The position numbers and the translations under genes were made by a program. A model generated the notes under the pieces. It had not been told where the DNA came from and made no database searches. It worked only from the letters and a program-made list of their open reading frames with translations. Shown one piece after another: positions 54,531-63,322 of a stretch of DNA of 64,000 bases. The DNA is from JAKANT01 sp035502095 (GTDB lineage: Bacteria > Pseudomonadota > Gammaproteobacteria > Burkholderiales > Burkholderiaceae_F): positions 1 through 64,000 of the forward strand of contig DATJUX010000044.1 in assembly GCA_035502095.1 (NCBI GenBank), given 5' to 3'. The number at the start of each line of letters is the position of its first letter. Within the stretch, counting starts at the first letter, position 1.

Positions 54531-55202
54531 CTAGGCGGACGCGGGGAGCGGATCGGACGGAAAACTTGCGACAGAACTTGCGGATTCGGCAGACTTGGCG
54601 GTCTGGGCGGTTTCGGTTTCGGCCGCCTCGAGCGGGGCTCTATCGGGGGCAGCGGCAAACTGCAACTCGAACTCCGCCGGCACCGCAGCAGCATTGGCCT
54701 CGAGCGGCGGCAACTCGTCCAGCGAGCGCAGGCCGAGATCGTCCAGAAACGCCTTGGTGGTTGCAAACAGCGCCGGCCGCCCAGGGGTTTCGCGCTGCCC
54801 GATCGTTTCGATCCAGCCACGCTCTTCGAGCGCCCTGATCACCTGCGGCGAGACCGCGACCCCACGGATCTCTTCGATGTCTCCGCGCGTTGCCGGCTGG
54901 CGGTAAGCGATGATCGCCAGCGTCTCGAGCACGGCGCGCGAGTAGCGCGGCGGCTTTTCCGGATTGAGCCGGTCGAGGTAAACGCGCATCGATGGGGTGC
55001 TTTGAAACCGCCAGCCGGAAGCCAGCGGCAGAAGTTCGACGCCCCGACCCGACCAGTCGTCGCGCAACTCTTCCAGCAGCACACGCAGCGTGTCGGCATT
55101 GAGTTCGTCTGCGAAAAGCCGGCGCAGATCGGCAAGCGGAAGCGGCCGTTCCGCAGTGAGCAGCGCAGCCTCGAGGACGGTTTTCGCCTCTTGTGTATTC
55201 AT
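54531..55202 (-). CDS. scpB: Segregation and condensation protein B
   Basis: A 223-residue winged-helix subunit of the SMC-ScpAB condensin-like complex. AKTVLEAALLTAERPLPLAD at the start, then YSRAVLETLAIIAYRQPATR with GDIEEIRGVAVSPQVIRALE and LFATTKAFLDDLGLRSLDEL, are diagnostic. The C-terminal 45 residues are acidic and low-complexity. scpA is not in the window. rluB follows by 11 bases, the common scpB-rluB pairing. Confidence 0.95.
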   Translation of the reverse strand: MNTQEAKTVLEAALLTAERPLPLADLRRLFADELNADTLRVLLEELRDDWSGRGVELLPLASGWRFQSTPSMRVYLDRLNPEKPPRYSRAVLETLAIIAYRQPATRGDIEEIRGVAVSPQVIRALEERGWIETIGQRETPGRPALFATTKAFLDDLGLRSLDELPPLEANAAAVPAEFELQFAAAPDRAPLEAAETETAQTAKSAESASSVASFPSDPLPASA

Positions 55203-55238
55203 GTTGCAGTCAAGCCATCGATGAATCGTGGCCGCACG

Positions 55239-55278
55239 ATTTGCCCGCTTCGCACAGGTGCGAACTGGTGCGGCAAAT
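55239..55278. repeat. Nested palindrome A in the scpB-lexA intergenic region
   Basis: Outer arms atttgcc (55239-55245) and ggcaaat (55272-55278) enclose an inner hairpin ttcgcac-ag-gtgcgaa (55249-55264). Both arms are perfect. It lies 37 bases upstream of scpB, so it may fold in the scpB leader or bind a dimeric regulator. Confidence 0.5.
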
Positions 55279-55367
55279 TCTCCGGTCAGCTTCTAGCTGC
55301 CGCGCAAAAATCCGAGTTTCCGGGGCCGTTATTCAGCCGCACGGCAGGTAAGCGTTGATGGACCCGC

Positions 55368-55432
55368 TGGCGGACCGAAGGTCGCCCGCAGCGATATGTT
55401 CACATTGCGGGCTGGATGCCAAGCGTCCGCCA
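55368..55432. repeat. Nested palindrome B in the scpB-lexA intergenic region
   Basis: Outer arms tggcggac (55368-55375) and gtccgcca (55425-55432) enclose an inner stem gcccgca (55384-55390) / tgcgggc (55406-55412). This arrangement resembles a folded RNA or a REP-type element. No reading frame explains it. The rest of the 424-base gap (55203-55626) shows no gene apart from the lexA control region. Confidence 0.5.
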
Positions 55433-55578
55433 ATTTTCGCAGAGACGCCGGCAAGGCCAAATCAATTCCGAATGGCTGAGCAGTTTATCACCACCCGCTC
55501 GTTTAGCGACGGATTAATCGAGACCCATATTCACAGGAGACGCGAGTTGCAACGCAGGACTTGCATTTGCTTCGGTTA

Positions 55579-55594
55579 CTGTATAAATTCACAG
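55579..55594 (+). promoter_or_regulatory. LexA (SOS) box and lexA promoter
   Basis: CTGTATAAATTCACAG is a perfect CTGT-N8-ACAG LexA operator. It contains TATAAA (55582-55587), the probable -10, with TTGCAT at 55561-55566 as a -35 at 15-base spacing. Bound LexA would block the promoter 33 bases before the lexA ATG, giving autoregulation and SOS control of the downstream mutagenesis genes. Confidence 0.88.
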
Positions 55595-55626
55595 CATCGA
55601 TTCCCTCTTGTTCCCGTCCCTTCAAG

Positions 55627-56265
55627 ATGCGCGATGAAGCCGCGTTACCTACCGCCCGCCAGGGCGAGATTCTCGAATTCATCCGCAGCACGTTGGCCGA
55701 AAGCGGAGCGCCACCCACGCGCGAGGAAATTGCCCGTGCCTTCGGATTTCGCTCTCCCAACGCCGCCGAGCAGCACCTGCAAGCGCTGCGCAAAAAGGGA
55801 TTGATCGATCTTGTGGCGGGCACCTCGCGCGGGATACGTCTGAAAGACGCCGTGCTCGCGGTCCGCGAGGTGTCCGAGGAATTCGGTCTGCCGTTGATCG
55901 GCAAGGTGGCCGCCGGCAGCCCCATTCTTGCGCAGGAAAACGTGCTTCGGCATCCGGCCATCGATCCGCTGCTATTCAAGCCGCGCGCCGATTACCTGCT
56001 CGAAGTGCGCGGCATGAGCATGCGTGACGCCGGCATTCTCGATGGCGACTGGCTCGCCGTGCACAAGCAGGTCCAGGCGCAAAGCGGACAGATCGTGGTC
56101 GCCCGCCTCGGCGACGAAGTGACGGTCAAGCGTTTCAAGCTCAAAGGTGCCAGGGTCGAGTTGATCGCTGCCAATCCGGACTTCAAGCCGATCCTCGTCG
56201 ATTTGCGCCGCGATCCCATCGCGATCGAGGGAATCGCCGTTGGTGTGATTCGCCCGGCGCTGTAA
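55627..56265 (+). CDS. lexA: SOS repressor LexA
   Basis: A 212-residue repressor and self-cleaving protease. The N-terminal winged helix (ARQGEILEFIRSTLAESGAP, FGFRSPNAAEQHLQALRKKG) is followed by the cleavage site Ala96-Gly97 in KVAAGSPIL, Ser131 in RGMSMRDAGILDGD and Lys168 in DEVTVKRFKLKG. The ATG at 55627 gives a normal N-terminus; the open frame to 55561 would run through the operator. It heads a five-gene plus-strand cassette. Confidence 0.97.
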   Translation: MRDEAALPTARQGEILEFIRSTLAESGAPPTREEIARAFGFRSPNAAEQHLQALRKKGLIDLVAGTSRGIRLKDAVLAVREVSEEFGLPLIGKVAAGSPILAQENVLRHPAIDPLLFKPRADYLLEVRGMSMRDAGILDGDWLAVHKQVQAQSGQIVVARLGDEVTVKRFKLKGARVELIAANPDFKPILVDLRRDPIAIEGIAVGVIRPAL

Positions 56266-56297
56266 CTCTCTACCCAGCCTGCTTTTGAATCGGCGTC

Positions 56298-57116
56298 ATG
56301 CGTGCCGCCACGGCTCTTGTTCCTCTCTTGAAAGACATCGATACGCGCCAAGTCTGGCGCGCCGGAGATATTTCCCCATCAGGATGGACCGGAATAGTCT
56401 CCAGCGGCATCTCCGCGCTCGATGCCGAGTTGCCCGGCGGAGGGTGGCCGCAGGGTGCGATAGCCGAGCTTCTTCTCGATGTGCCGGGGCGCGGGGAATT
56501 GTCGTTGCTCATGCCGGCATTGGTCCAAGCAACCAAGGCCGGCCGCCCTTGCGTCTGGACGCTTCCGTGCGAGCAGGCACCGGGTGCTTCGGCTGCAAAT
56601 GGCGGCATGCCGTTGCCTTACGCCCCTGCCCTGGCTGCGGCCGGCATCGATCTCGAGCGTTCCATCTTCGTCCAGCCCGCCACGCCGCGCGAAAGCCTTT
56701 GGGCGCTGGAGCAATCGCTGCGCATGCCGCATCTGGGTGCGCTGGTCGGCTGGCTGCCCGCGGGTCATGCCGATGCAGACTTTCGTGCATTGCGCCGCCT
56801 GCATCTGCTCGCCAGCCGGCATCAGGCGCTGGTATTCGTACTGCGCACATGCAGGGCCGCCACCGCACCCTCTCCGGCTGCGCTGCGACTGCAACTGGCC
56901 AGCCGGGACGGTCGCCTCGACGTGACGCTGCTGAAGCGTCGCGGGCGTCCGCTTCTCGAGCCGGTCACGGTGCAGGTGTATCCGGCGAGTTGGAACGACG
57001 CGCGGGTTGCCACTGCAGCGCGGCCTGCTGTCCCCACCGACATGCAGCCCGTGCCTTTCCCGCCACCTACCCTGCCCGCACGGCGCTGGTCGATCCAGGC
57101 GATCTTCAGCCACTGA
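56298..57116 (+). CDS. imuA: ImuA, translesion mutagenesis accessory protein
   Basis: A 272-residue RecA/SulA-like protein of the ImuA group. SSGISALDAELPGGGWPQGA with IAELLLDVPGRGELSLLMPA is the RecA-like opening without a true Walker A. FVQPATPRESLWALEQSLRM and GALVGWLPAGHADADFRALR are ImuA motifs. ImuA helps ImuB and DnaE2 in damage-induced mutagenesis. It starts 32 bases after lexA without its own LexA box, so co-transcription is likely. Confidence 0.88.
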   Translation: MRAATALVPLLKDIDTRQVWRAGDISPSGWTGIVSSGISALDAELPGGGWPQGAIAELLLDVPGRGELSLLMPALVQATKAGRPCVWTLPCEQAPGASAANGGMPLPYAPALAAAGIDLERSIFVQPATPRESLWALEQSLRMPHLGALVGWLPAGHADADFRALRRLHLLASRHQALVFVLRTCRAATAPSPAALRLQLASRDGRLDVTLLKRRGRPLLEPVTVQVYPASWNDARVATAARPAVPTDMQPVPFPPPTLPARRWSIQAIFSH

Positions 57117-57128
57117 CTTGGAGCTCCA

Positions 57129-57713
57129 ATGGCATCGGCAGCGCACTATTTCGCGACCATGGCCTACAACAACGCGTGGGCCAATCACCGCCTGCTGAAA
57201 GCCTGCGCACGGCTGTCGCAAGCCGATTTCGTCGCCACCCGCACGAGTTTTTTTCCGTCCATCAAAGCCACGCTCAATCACATCCTCACCGTCGACTGGC
57301 TCTATGTCGACATGCTCGAGCGCAGCCGGCGGGGGCAACCGCCCAATCCCGAATCGCGCAAGTTCTTCGATCCGGAAGAACCGTTCGATACGTGCGTGGC
57401 ACTGGCACACGAACAGCACAAATGCGATGCACGATTGATTGCGTTGTGCCTGGAACTCGACGACGCCGCGCTGGACAGCCCGGTGCAGGTACCGCGCGTG
57501 ACCGGTACCTACACGGACCAGGTGGGGCGCATCCTCGCGCATCTGTTCGAGCACCAGATCCATCATCGCGGGCAGGTGCACGCGATGCTCGCCGGCACGC
57601 CGGTGGCGCCGCCGCAGCTGGACGAGTTCTTCTGCAGCAACGAAGTCCATTTGCGCGCGCAGGACTTCGCCGAGCTGGGCTTCACCGAAGAGGCGATCTG
57701 GGCACGGACGTGA
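57129..57713 (+). CDS. DinB-fold protein inside the SOS cassette
   Basis: A 194-residue protein of the DinB/YfiT four-helix metalloprotein family (not DNA polymerase IV). HYFATMAYNNAWANHRLLKA opens helix 1. The metal histidines would be His51 (LNHILTVDW), His142 and His146 (LFEHQIHHRGQVHAML). Members are often thiol-dependent transferases or of unknown role, and in Bacillus dinB is damage-inducible. It lies 12 bases after imuA and 67 before imuB on the same strand, with GGAG upstream. Confidence 0.88.
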   Translation: MASAAHYFATMAYNNAWANHRLLKACARLSQADFVATRTSFFPSIKATLNHILTVDWLYVDMLERSRRGQPPNPESRKFFDPEEPFDTCVALAHEQHKCDARLIALCLELDDAALDSPVQVPRVTGTYTDQVGRILAHLFEHQIHHRGQVHAMLAGTPVAPPQLDEFFCSNEVHLRAQDFAELGFTEEAIWART

Positions 57714-57780
57714 CCAGCCGCCGCACCACCGCGTCGTCAGGGTAATTCGACGTCCACCGCTTTCCACACGATGCCGCACG

Positions 57781-59298
57781 ATGCCGCTGTGGCTCGCTCT
57801 CATTCTTCCGGCATTGCCGCTGCAGCTCGCGACACGTGCGCTCGAGCAGCCCGGCCCGCTCGTGGTGGTGGAAGGACCGGCGCAACGACCGGTGGTCGTG
57901 TTCTGCAACCGGGCTGCGGCCGACTGCGGCGTAACGCCGGGGCAAAAACTCGCCGCGGCGCAGGCCCTGGCGCAACCACTGCTCGCGGTTGCACGCAATC
58001 GCGAGCGCGAGCATTCGACCCTGCTTGAACTTGCCGGCTGGACGTACCAGTTCAGCGCCCAGATCTCGCCGCGCAACTGCCTCACCAGCGGTCTGCTGCT
58101 TGAAACGGGTGCCAGCGGGAAACTCTTTGGCGGGCACGCCCGCCTACATCGACGCATCGAGCGTGGCCTGGCTGCGCTGGGATTTCAGGCGACGTTCGGT
58201 TACGCCGCCACGCCGCAGGCAGCCTGGTGGATCGCTTCAGCGCGGGCTATCGGCCTGCGTTGTCCCGATGCCATCGACGACGATCGACCGGAGGCAGCGC
58301 TCGCGCCGCTGCCACTGCACCTGACCGGCTGGGAAACGTCCATCCTGGAGTCGCTGCATGCACTAGGACTTGTCACGCTGGGCGACGTGCTGGCGCTGCC
58401 ACGCGATCAACTGAATCGCCGCTTCGGCACGATGCCACTGGCGGATCTCGATCGCGCGCTGGGCCGCCTGGCCGATCCGCAACCGTTGTTCGCACCGCCC
58501 GCGACGTTTTTCGCTCGGCTCGAGTTGCCGGCCGACGTGATCGAAGCGGAGCAGTTGATGTTTCCCGCGCACCGGTTGCTGCGCTCGCTCGAAGGATTCT
58601 TGCGCGGCCAGGATGCCGGCACGACTGAACTCGGATTCACCATCACGCATCACTCGCGGCGTGCCAGGCCGGTGCCACCTACGCGGGTCGCACTGACGCT
58701 TGCCGCACCGGAACGTGACGCGCGCCGTCTGGCACAACTTCTTGCCGAGCGACTGGCACGGGTGCAGCTTCCGGAACCTGCGGTCACGCTTGCGCTTGGC
58801 GTGGATCAGTTGCAGCCGTTCGCGCCACGACATGCTTCGCTGTTGCCTCCGGCGCCGGGCGTATCGCATCTGATGGCCGACACGGACTGGCAGCAACTTG
58901 CCGAAACACTGCATGCACGGCTGGGTTCCGAACGTGTATTCCAGTTGCAGGCGATCGACGATCATCGCCCCGAGCACGCCTACCGTACGCTGCCGTTGGT
59001 GGTCCATGCCGGCGAGCGCCGCCGCGGCAGACCCACTGGACCACGGCGCCCGCTCCTGATCCTGCCGCAGCCTGCGCCGCTCGAACAGAGCGACGAAACG
59101 CCCACCTTCGAAGGTGCACTGCGGCTCGTGGCCGGCCCGGAGCGAATCGAGTCCGGTTGGTGGGATTTCGGCAGTCCGTCCCGTAACCCGGTGTTCCGTG
59201 ACTACTTCGTCGCGCGCAATCCGCGCGGACAGACGCTCTGGATCTACCGCGAGCTGGCAGCGCCGCGGCGCTGGTTCCTGCACGGCTTTTTCGCGTGA
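57781..59298 (+). CDS. imuB: ImuB, inactive Y-family polymerase-like protein
   Basis: A 505-residue Y-family polymerase homologue. The N-terminal segment LWLALILPALPLQLATRALE replaces the usual DMDAFYASVE, so the metal-binding acid is missing, as in ImuB. FSAQISPRNCLTSGLLLETG with SGKLFGGHARLHRRIERGLA and LGLVTLGDVLALPRDQLNRR (helix-hairpin-helix-like) follow. The C-terminus has the ImuB pattern FRDYFVARNPRGQTLWIYRE. ImuB bridges the beta clamp, ImuA and DnaE2. dnaE2 begins 15 bases downstream. Confidence 0.93.
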   Translation: MPLWLALILPALPLQLATRALEQPGPLVVVEGPAQRPVVVFCNRAAADCGVTPGQKLAAAQALAQPLLAVARNREREHSTLLELAGWTYQFSAQISPRNCLTSGLLLETGASGKLFGGHARLHRRIERGLAALGFQATFGYAATPQAAWWIASARAIGLRCPDAIDDDRPEAALAPLPLHLTGWETSILESLHALGLVTLGDVLALPRDQLNRRFGTMPLADLDRALGRLADPQPLFAPPATFFARLELPADVIEAEQLMFPAHRLLRSLEGFLRGQDAGTTELGFTITHHSRRARPVPPTRVALTLAAPERDARRLAQLLAERLARVQLPEPAVTLALGVDQLQPFAPRHASLLPPAPGVSHLMADTDWQQLAETLHARLGSERVFQLQAIDDHRPEHAYRTLPLVVHAGERRRGRPTGPRRPLLILPQPAPLEQSDETPTFEGALRLVAGPERIESGWWDFGSPSRNPVFRDYFVARNPRGQTLWIYRELAAPRRWFLHGFFA

Positions 59299-59313
59299 CG
59301 GCGGAGTGAGCGC

Positions 59314-62300
59314 ATGCAGGTCTCCTACGCCGAACTGCATTGCATCTCCAACTTCTCGTTCCTGCGCGGCGCTTCGCATCCGGAAGAGATGGTCGAGCGG
59401 GCGCTCGCGCTCGGGTACTCCGGTCTGGCCATCACCGACGAATGTTCGTTTGCCGGTTCGGCCCGGGCGCATCTCGTTCTGCGGGAGACGATCGAAACGT
59501 ATCCGGCCGCCGGCGAGTTCAAGCTGATTCACGGCACCGAGCTCCGACTCGGGGATGAGTCGAAACCCGGCGCGCACCTGGTGCTGCTCGCCACCACGCG
59601 CGCCGGCTACGGCAATCTGAGCCAGCTCGTCACCCTGGCACGGCGCGCGGCGATCAAGGGCAGTTACCGGCTCACGCCGCACGATATCGAAGCGAATCTG
59701 CCGCTGCTCGGCGACAGCCTGGCGTTGCTGGTTCCAGCGCTGTCAACCCGCGCGGAATCCACTGTCCGCCACGCTCGCTGGCTGGCCCAACTCATGCCGG
59801 GCCGCAGCTGGATCGCCTGCGAGCTGACGCGTGGTCCCGACGATGCTGCGCATCTGGCCGAATTGCAGGCGATCGCAGGGCAGACCGGCCTGCCGCTCGT
59901 TGCCAGCGGCGACGTGCACATGCACGTGCGCGGTCGCAAGCCACTGCAGGACGCGTTGACTGCCGTGCGCCACAAGGTGCCGCTCGCACAATGCGGCGCA
60001 CGCCTGTTTGCCAACGCCGAACGTTATCTGCGGCCGTTGTACCGCCTGGCACGCATCTATCCGCCCGAACTGCTGGCGGAAACGCTGGCGATCGCCGAGC
60101 GTTGCACGTTTTCGCTCGGCGAGCTGCGCTACGAATATCCCGAAGAAGCGGCTCCCGCCGGTGAAACGCCGACCACCTACCTGCGCCGCGCGACGTACGA
60201 GGAAGCGGCAGCCAGACGTTATCCACAGGGCATGCCCGAAGCGGTGCGCACGCTCGTCGAGTACGAACTGAAGCTCATCGAGGATCTGCAATACGAGCCG
60301 TATTTCCTCACCGTCTACGACATCGTCAGGTTCGCCCGCTCGCGCAAGATCCTGTGCCAGGGGCGCGGTTCGGCTGCCAATTCAGCGGTCTGCTTTTGCC
60401 TCGGCATCACCGAAGTCGATCCGGCGCGCAGCGCGGTGTTGTTCGAGCGATTCATCAGCAAGGAGCGCAACGAACCGCCCGACATCGACGTCGATTTCGA
60501 ACATCAGCGCCGCGAAGAGGTGATGCAGTACATCTACGACAGATACGGCCGCCACCGCGCCGCCCTGACCGCCGCGCTGCATACCTATCGCCCGCGCGGT
60601 GCCGTGCGCGACATCGGCAAGACGCTGGGACTCTCGCTCGACCAGGTGGACCGGCTCGCCAAGACGATGGCGTGGTGGGACGGCCGCAAGATCCAGTCGG
60701 ACCGGCTAATCGAGGCGGGCTTCGATCCCGCCAATCCGGTGATCGCGCAGGTGGTCCGGCTGGCACAGGAACTCGTCGGCTTTCCGCGCCACCTGTCGCA
60801 GCACTCGGGCGGTTTCGTGATCGCGCGCGATCGCCTCGATCGCCTGGTGCCGATCGAAAACGCCGCGATGGCCGACCGCACCGTGATCCAGTGGGACAAG
60901 GATGATCTCGATGCGCTCGGCCTGTTGAAGATCGACGTGCTCGCGCTCGGCATGCTGTCGTGCATCCGGCGCGCGTTCGATCACGTCAACGGGTTCTATG
61001 CAAACCACCCGCAAGCCGTCGTGCCGGCGGGCGGCTTTGCTTACCGGCAGGGAAATCGTTCGCTCGACCTCGACGCGATCCCCTCGGAAGACGAGCGCGT
61101 GTACGACATGCTGTGCGACGGCGACTCGCTGGGCGTGTTCCAGGTCGAATCGCGCGCGCAGATGAACATGCTGCCGCGCCTGCGGCCGCGCAAGTTCTAC
61201 GACCTGGTGATCGAAGTCGCGATCGTGCGCCCGGGCCCGATCCAGGGCGGCATGGTGCACCCTTACCTGAAGCGACGGCAGAAGATCGAAGAAGTGACCT
61301 ACCCCTCCAAGGAAGTCGAGGTGGTGCTCGAGCGAACCCTGGGTGTATCGATCTTCCAGGAACAGGTGATGCAGCTTGCCGTCGTGGCCGCGGGCTTCAC
61401 GCCCGGCGAGGCCGACAAGCTGCGGCGCGCGATGGCGGCATGGAAACGCAAGGGCGGCATCGGGCCGTTCCGCGACAAGCTCATCCACGGCATGCTGGCA
61501 CGCGGCTACACGGCCGAATACGCGGAACAGATCTACCGCCAGATCCAGGGCTTCGGCGAGTACGGTTTTCCGGAAAGCCACGCGGCAAGTTTCGCGCTGC
61601 TCGTGTATTCCTCCTCGTGGCTCAAGTGCCACGAACCGGCGGCGTTCTGCGCTGCGCTGCTCGACTCGCAACCTCTCGGTTTCTATGCGCCGGCACAGAT
61701 CGTGCGCGACGCGCAGAAGCACGGCGTGGAGGTGCGCCCGATCGACGTCACGGTGAGCGACTGGACCTGCGTGCTCGAACCGATGTCCGATGGCCCGGGC
61801 CGGCCCGCGGTCCGGCTCGGCCTGGAACTCGTGAGCGGATTCAGCGAAGCTGCGGCGCAGCGCCTCGTCACCGCGCGCAACCAGCGCGCATTTGCCGACC
61901 TGGCCGATCTCGGTCGCCGCGCCGCTCTCGACCGTGGCGAACTCAATGCGCTCGCTGCGGCCGATGCGTTCGCATCATTGACCGGGCATCGACGTCAGGC
62001 GTTGTGGGCCGCGCTGGGTCTGGCAGCCGACGCGCCAGGCACTGCGCCGCTGACGGCGGGCGCACCCGTCCGCGAAAGCAAGGTCAACCTGCGGGCGCCC
62101 AGCGAAGGCCAGAATATCGTCGCCGATTACGACCGCACGTCACTCACCCTGCGGCGGCATCCCCTCGCGCTGTTGCGCGGCCGTTTCGATTCGATGCGAC
62201 TCGTCCCGGCGGCCGCCATCGGCCGCATGCGCCACAAGCAGCTGATTCGCACCACCGGCATCGTTACATGCCGCCAGCGTCCGTCGACGGCCAGCGGAGT

Positions 62301-62532
62301 CACCTTCGTGACGTTGGAGGACGAAACCGGCACGATCAACGTCGTGGTCTGGCGTACCACCGCGGAAGAATATCGGCGCGAACTGCTCGGCTCGACGCTG
62401 CTCACCGTCTATGGCCATGTCGAGCGCACCGACACGCCCGGCGTGCCTGTGATCCATGTGATCGCGCAGCGCCTGGTCGATCACTCGCCGCTGCTCGGCC
62501 GGCTGAACGCTCCGTCGCGCGACTTCCACTGA
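59314..62532 (+). CDS. dnaE2: Error-prone DNA polymerase III alpha subunit DnaE2
   Basis: A 1072-residue C-family polymerase (DnaE2/ImuC). The PHP domain opens VSYAELHCISNFSFLRGASH with GYSGLAITDECSFAGSARAH. The palm acids are in NEPPDIDVDFEHQRREEVMQ, with GRGSAANSAVCFCLGITEVD nearby and HLSQHSGGFVIARDRLDRLV in the fingers. The C-terminal OB fold is present (RTTGIVTCRQRPSTASGVTF). It makes translesion errors during SOS; a length near 1050 rather than 1150 separates it from DnaE1. It ends 7 bases from the convergent YdcF gene. Confidence 0.95.
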   Translation: MQVSYAELHCISNFSFLRGASHPEEMVERALALGYSGLAITDECSFAGSARAHLVLRETIETYPAAGEFKLIHGTELRLGDESKPGAHLVLLATTRAGYGNLSQLVTLARRAAIKGSYRLTPHDIEANLPLLGDSLALLVPALSTRAESTVRHARWLAQLMPGRSWIACELTRGPDDAAHLAELQAIAGQTGLPLVASGDVHMHVRGRKPLQDALTAVRHKVPLAQCGARLFANAERYLRPLYRLARIYPPELLAETLAIAERCTFSLGELRYEYPEEAAPAGETPTTYLRRATYEEAAARRYPQGMPEAVRTLVEYELKLIEDLQYEPYFLTVYDIVRFARSRKILCQGRGSAANSAVCFCLGITEVDPARSAVLFERFISKERNEPPDIDVDFEHQRREEVMQYIYDRYGRHRAALTAALHTYRPRGAVRDIGKTLGLSLDQVDRLAKTMAWWDGRKIQSDRLIEAGFDPANPVIAQVVRLAQELVGFPRHLSQHSGGFVIARDRLDRLVPIENAAMADRTVIQWDKDDLDALGLLKIDVLALGMLSCIRRAFDHVNGFYANHPQAVVPAGGFAYRQGNRSLDLDAIPSEDERVYDMLCDGDSLGVFQVESRAQMNMLPRLRPRKFYDLVIEVAIVRPGPIQGGMVHPYLKRRQKIEEVTYPSKEVEVVLERTLGVSIFQEQVMQLAVVAAGFTPGEADKLRRAMAAWKRKGGIGPFRDKLIHGMLARGYTAEYAEQIYRQIQGFGEYGFPESHAASFALLVYSSSWLKCHEPAAFCAALLDSQPLGFYAPAQIVRDAQKHGVEVRPIDVTVSDWTCVLEPMSDGPGRPAVRLGLELVSGFSEAAAQRLVTARNQRAFADLADLGRRAALDRGELNALAAADAFASLTGHRRQALWAALGLAADAPGTAPLTAGAPVRESKVNLRAPSEGQNIVADYDRTSLTLRRHPLALLRGRFDSMRLVPAAAIGRMRHKQLIRTTGIVTCRQRPSTASGVTFVTLEDETGTINVVVWRTTAEEYRRELLGSTLLTVYGHVERTDTPGVPVIHVIAQRLVDHSPLLGRLNAPSRDFH

Positions 62533-62539
62533 GGACGAT

Positions 62540-63286
62540 TCAGCGCACCTCGCGAACCATCAGTCCCGCCAGTTCGTACAGCGCGTAATACGACCCTTGC
62601 AGTGCCGCGGCTTGCGGCAACACATCGCCAAATGCCTCGACACGCGGGCGTGGCAGCGACGTCGGTGCAGGGATGACCTCGAAGCCCGCTGCGCGGAACT
62701 CGGCGACCGCGCGCTCGACGTCGAAACCGTGCATTACGAGCGCGATCCGTTTTATCTGCAGAGGCAGGAGGATGGCTGCCGAGTTGCGTGCGTTTGACCG
62801 GGTATCGCGAGACGCGGTTTCCACCCATCGGACCGGGACCCCGAACTCCTGCTCCAGTGCATCCCGCATCACCTCGGCCTCGGCCCGCGTCGCGAACGGC
62901 GGGCGGCCGCCGGTGACCAGCACCGGCAGACCCGTCGATCGTGCGAGGCGCGCTCCATACCGGGTCCGCTCCAGCGTCAGCGTCCCCAGCGTGTCCCCGC
63001 CATACTCGGGGGCGTCGGTGCGCAACCCGCCCGCAAGAATCACGATCGCCTGGGCCGACTTCAGTTCGGCCGCATCGACGGGCCGCTCCGTGCCGGCGAC
63101 GACCTGCAGCCACGCCGCAACCACCGGCGTGCAGAGCGCAAACATCACCAGCCACGCCACCCCGAGAATGGCGCGTGCACCGGCAGGCCAGCGCCTCATC
63201 ATCGCGATGCCGATCGCCGCGACGATCAGCGGGCTCGCCGGCGGCAAGACCAGCGTCTTGGCAATCTGATAGACCGAAGTTCCCAT
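62540..63286 (-). CDS. YdcF family (DUF218) membrane protein
   Basis: A 248-residue protein with two N-terminal membrane segments (LPPASPLIVAAIGIAMM, AILGVAWLVMFALCTPVVAAW) and a DUF218 domain: SAQAIVILAGGLRTDAPEYG, ERTRYGARLARSTGLPVLVT with GGRPPF, ETASRDTRSNARNSAAILLP. Members such as ElyC/YdcF act in envelope glycan metabolism. A GTG at 63292 is an alternative start two codons earlier. Confidence 0.88.
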   Translation of the reverse strand: MGTSVYQIAKTLVLPPASPLIVAAIGIAMMRRWPAGARAILGVAWLVMFALCTPVVAAWLQVVAGTERPVDAAELKSAQAIVILAGGLRTDAPEYGGDTLGTLTLERTRYGARLARSTGLPVLVTGGRPPFATRAEAEVMRDALEQEFGVPVRWVETASRDTRSNARNSAAILLPLQIKRIALVMHGFDVERAVAEFRAAGFEVIPAPTSLPRPRVEAFGDVLPQAAALQGSYYALYELAGLMVREVR

Positions 63287-63322
63287 TTCCACGGCCTCGC
63301 GTCCAGTCCCGAAGACGCGCCG

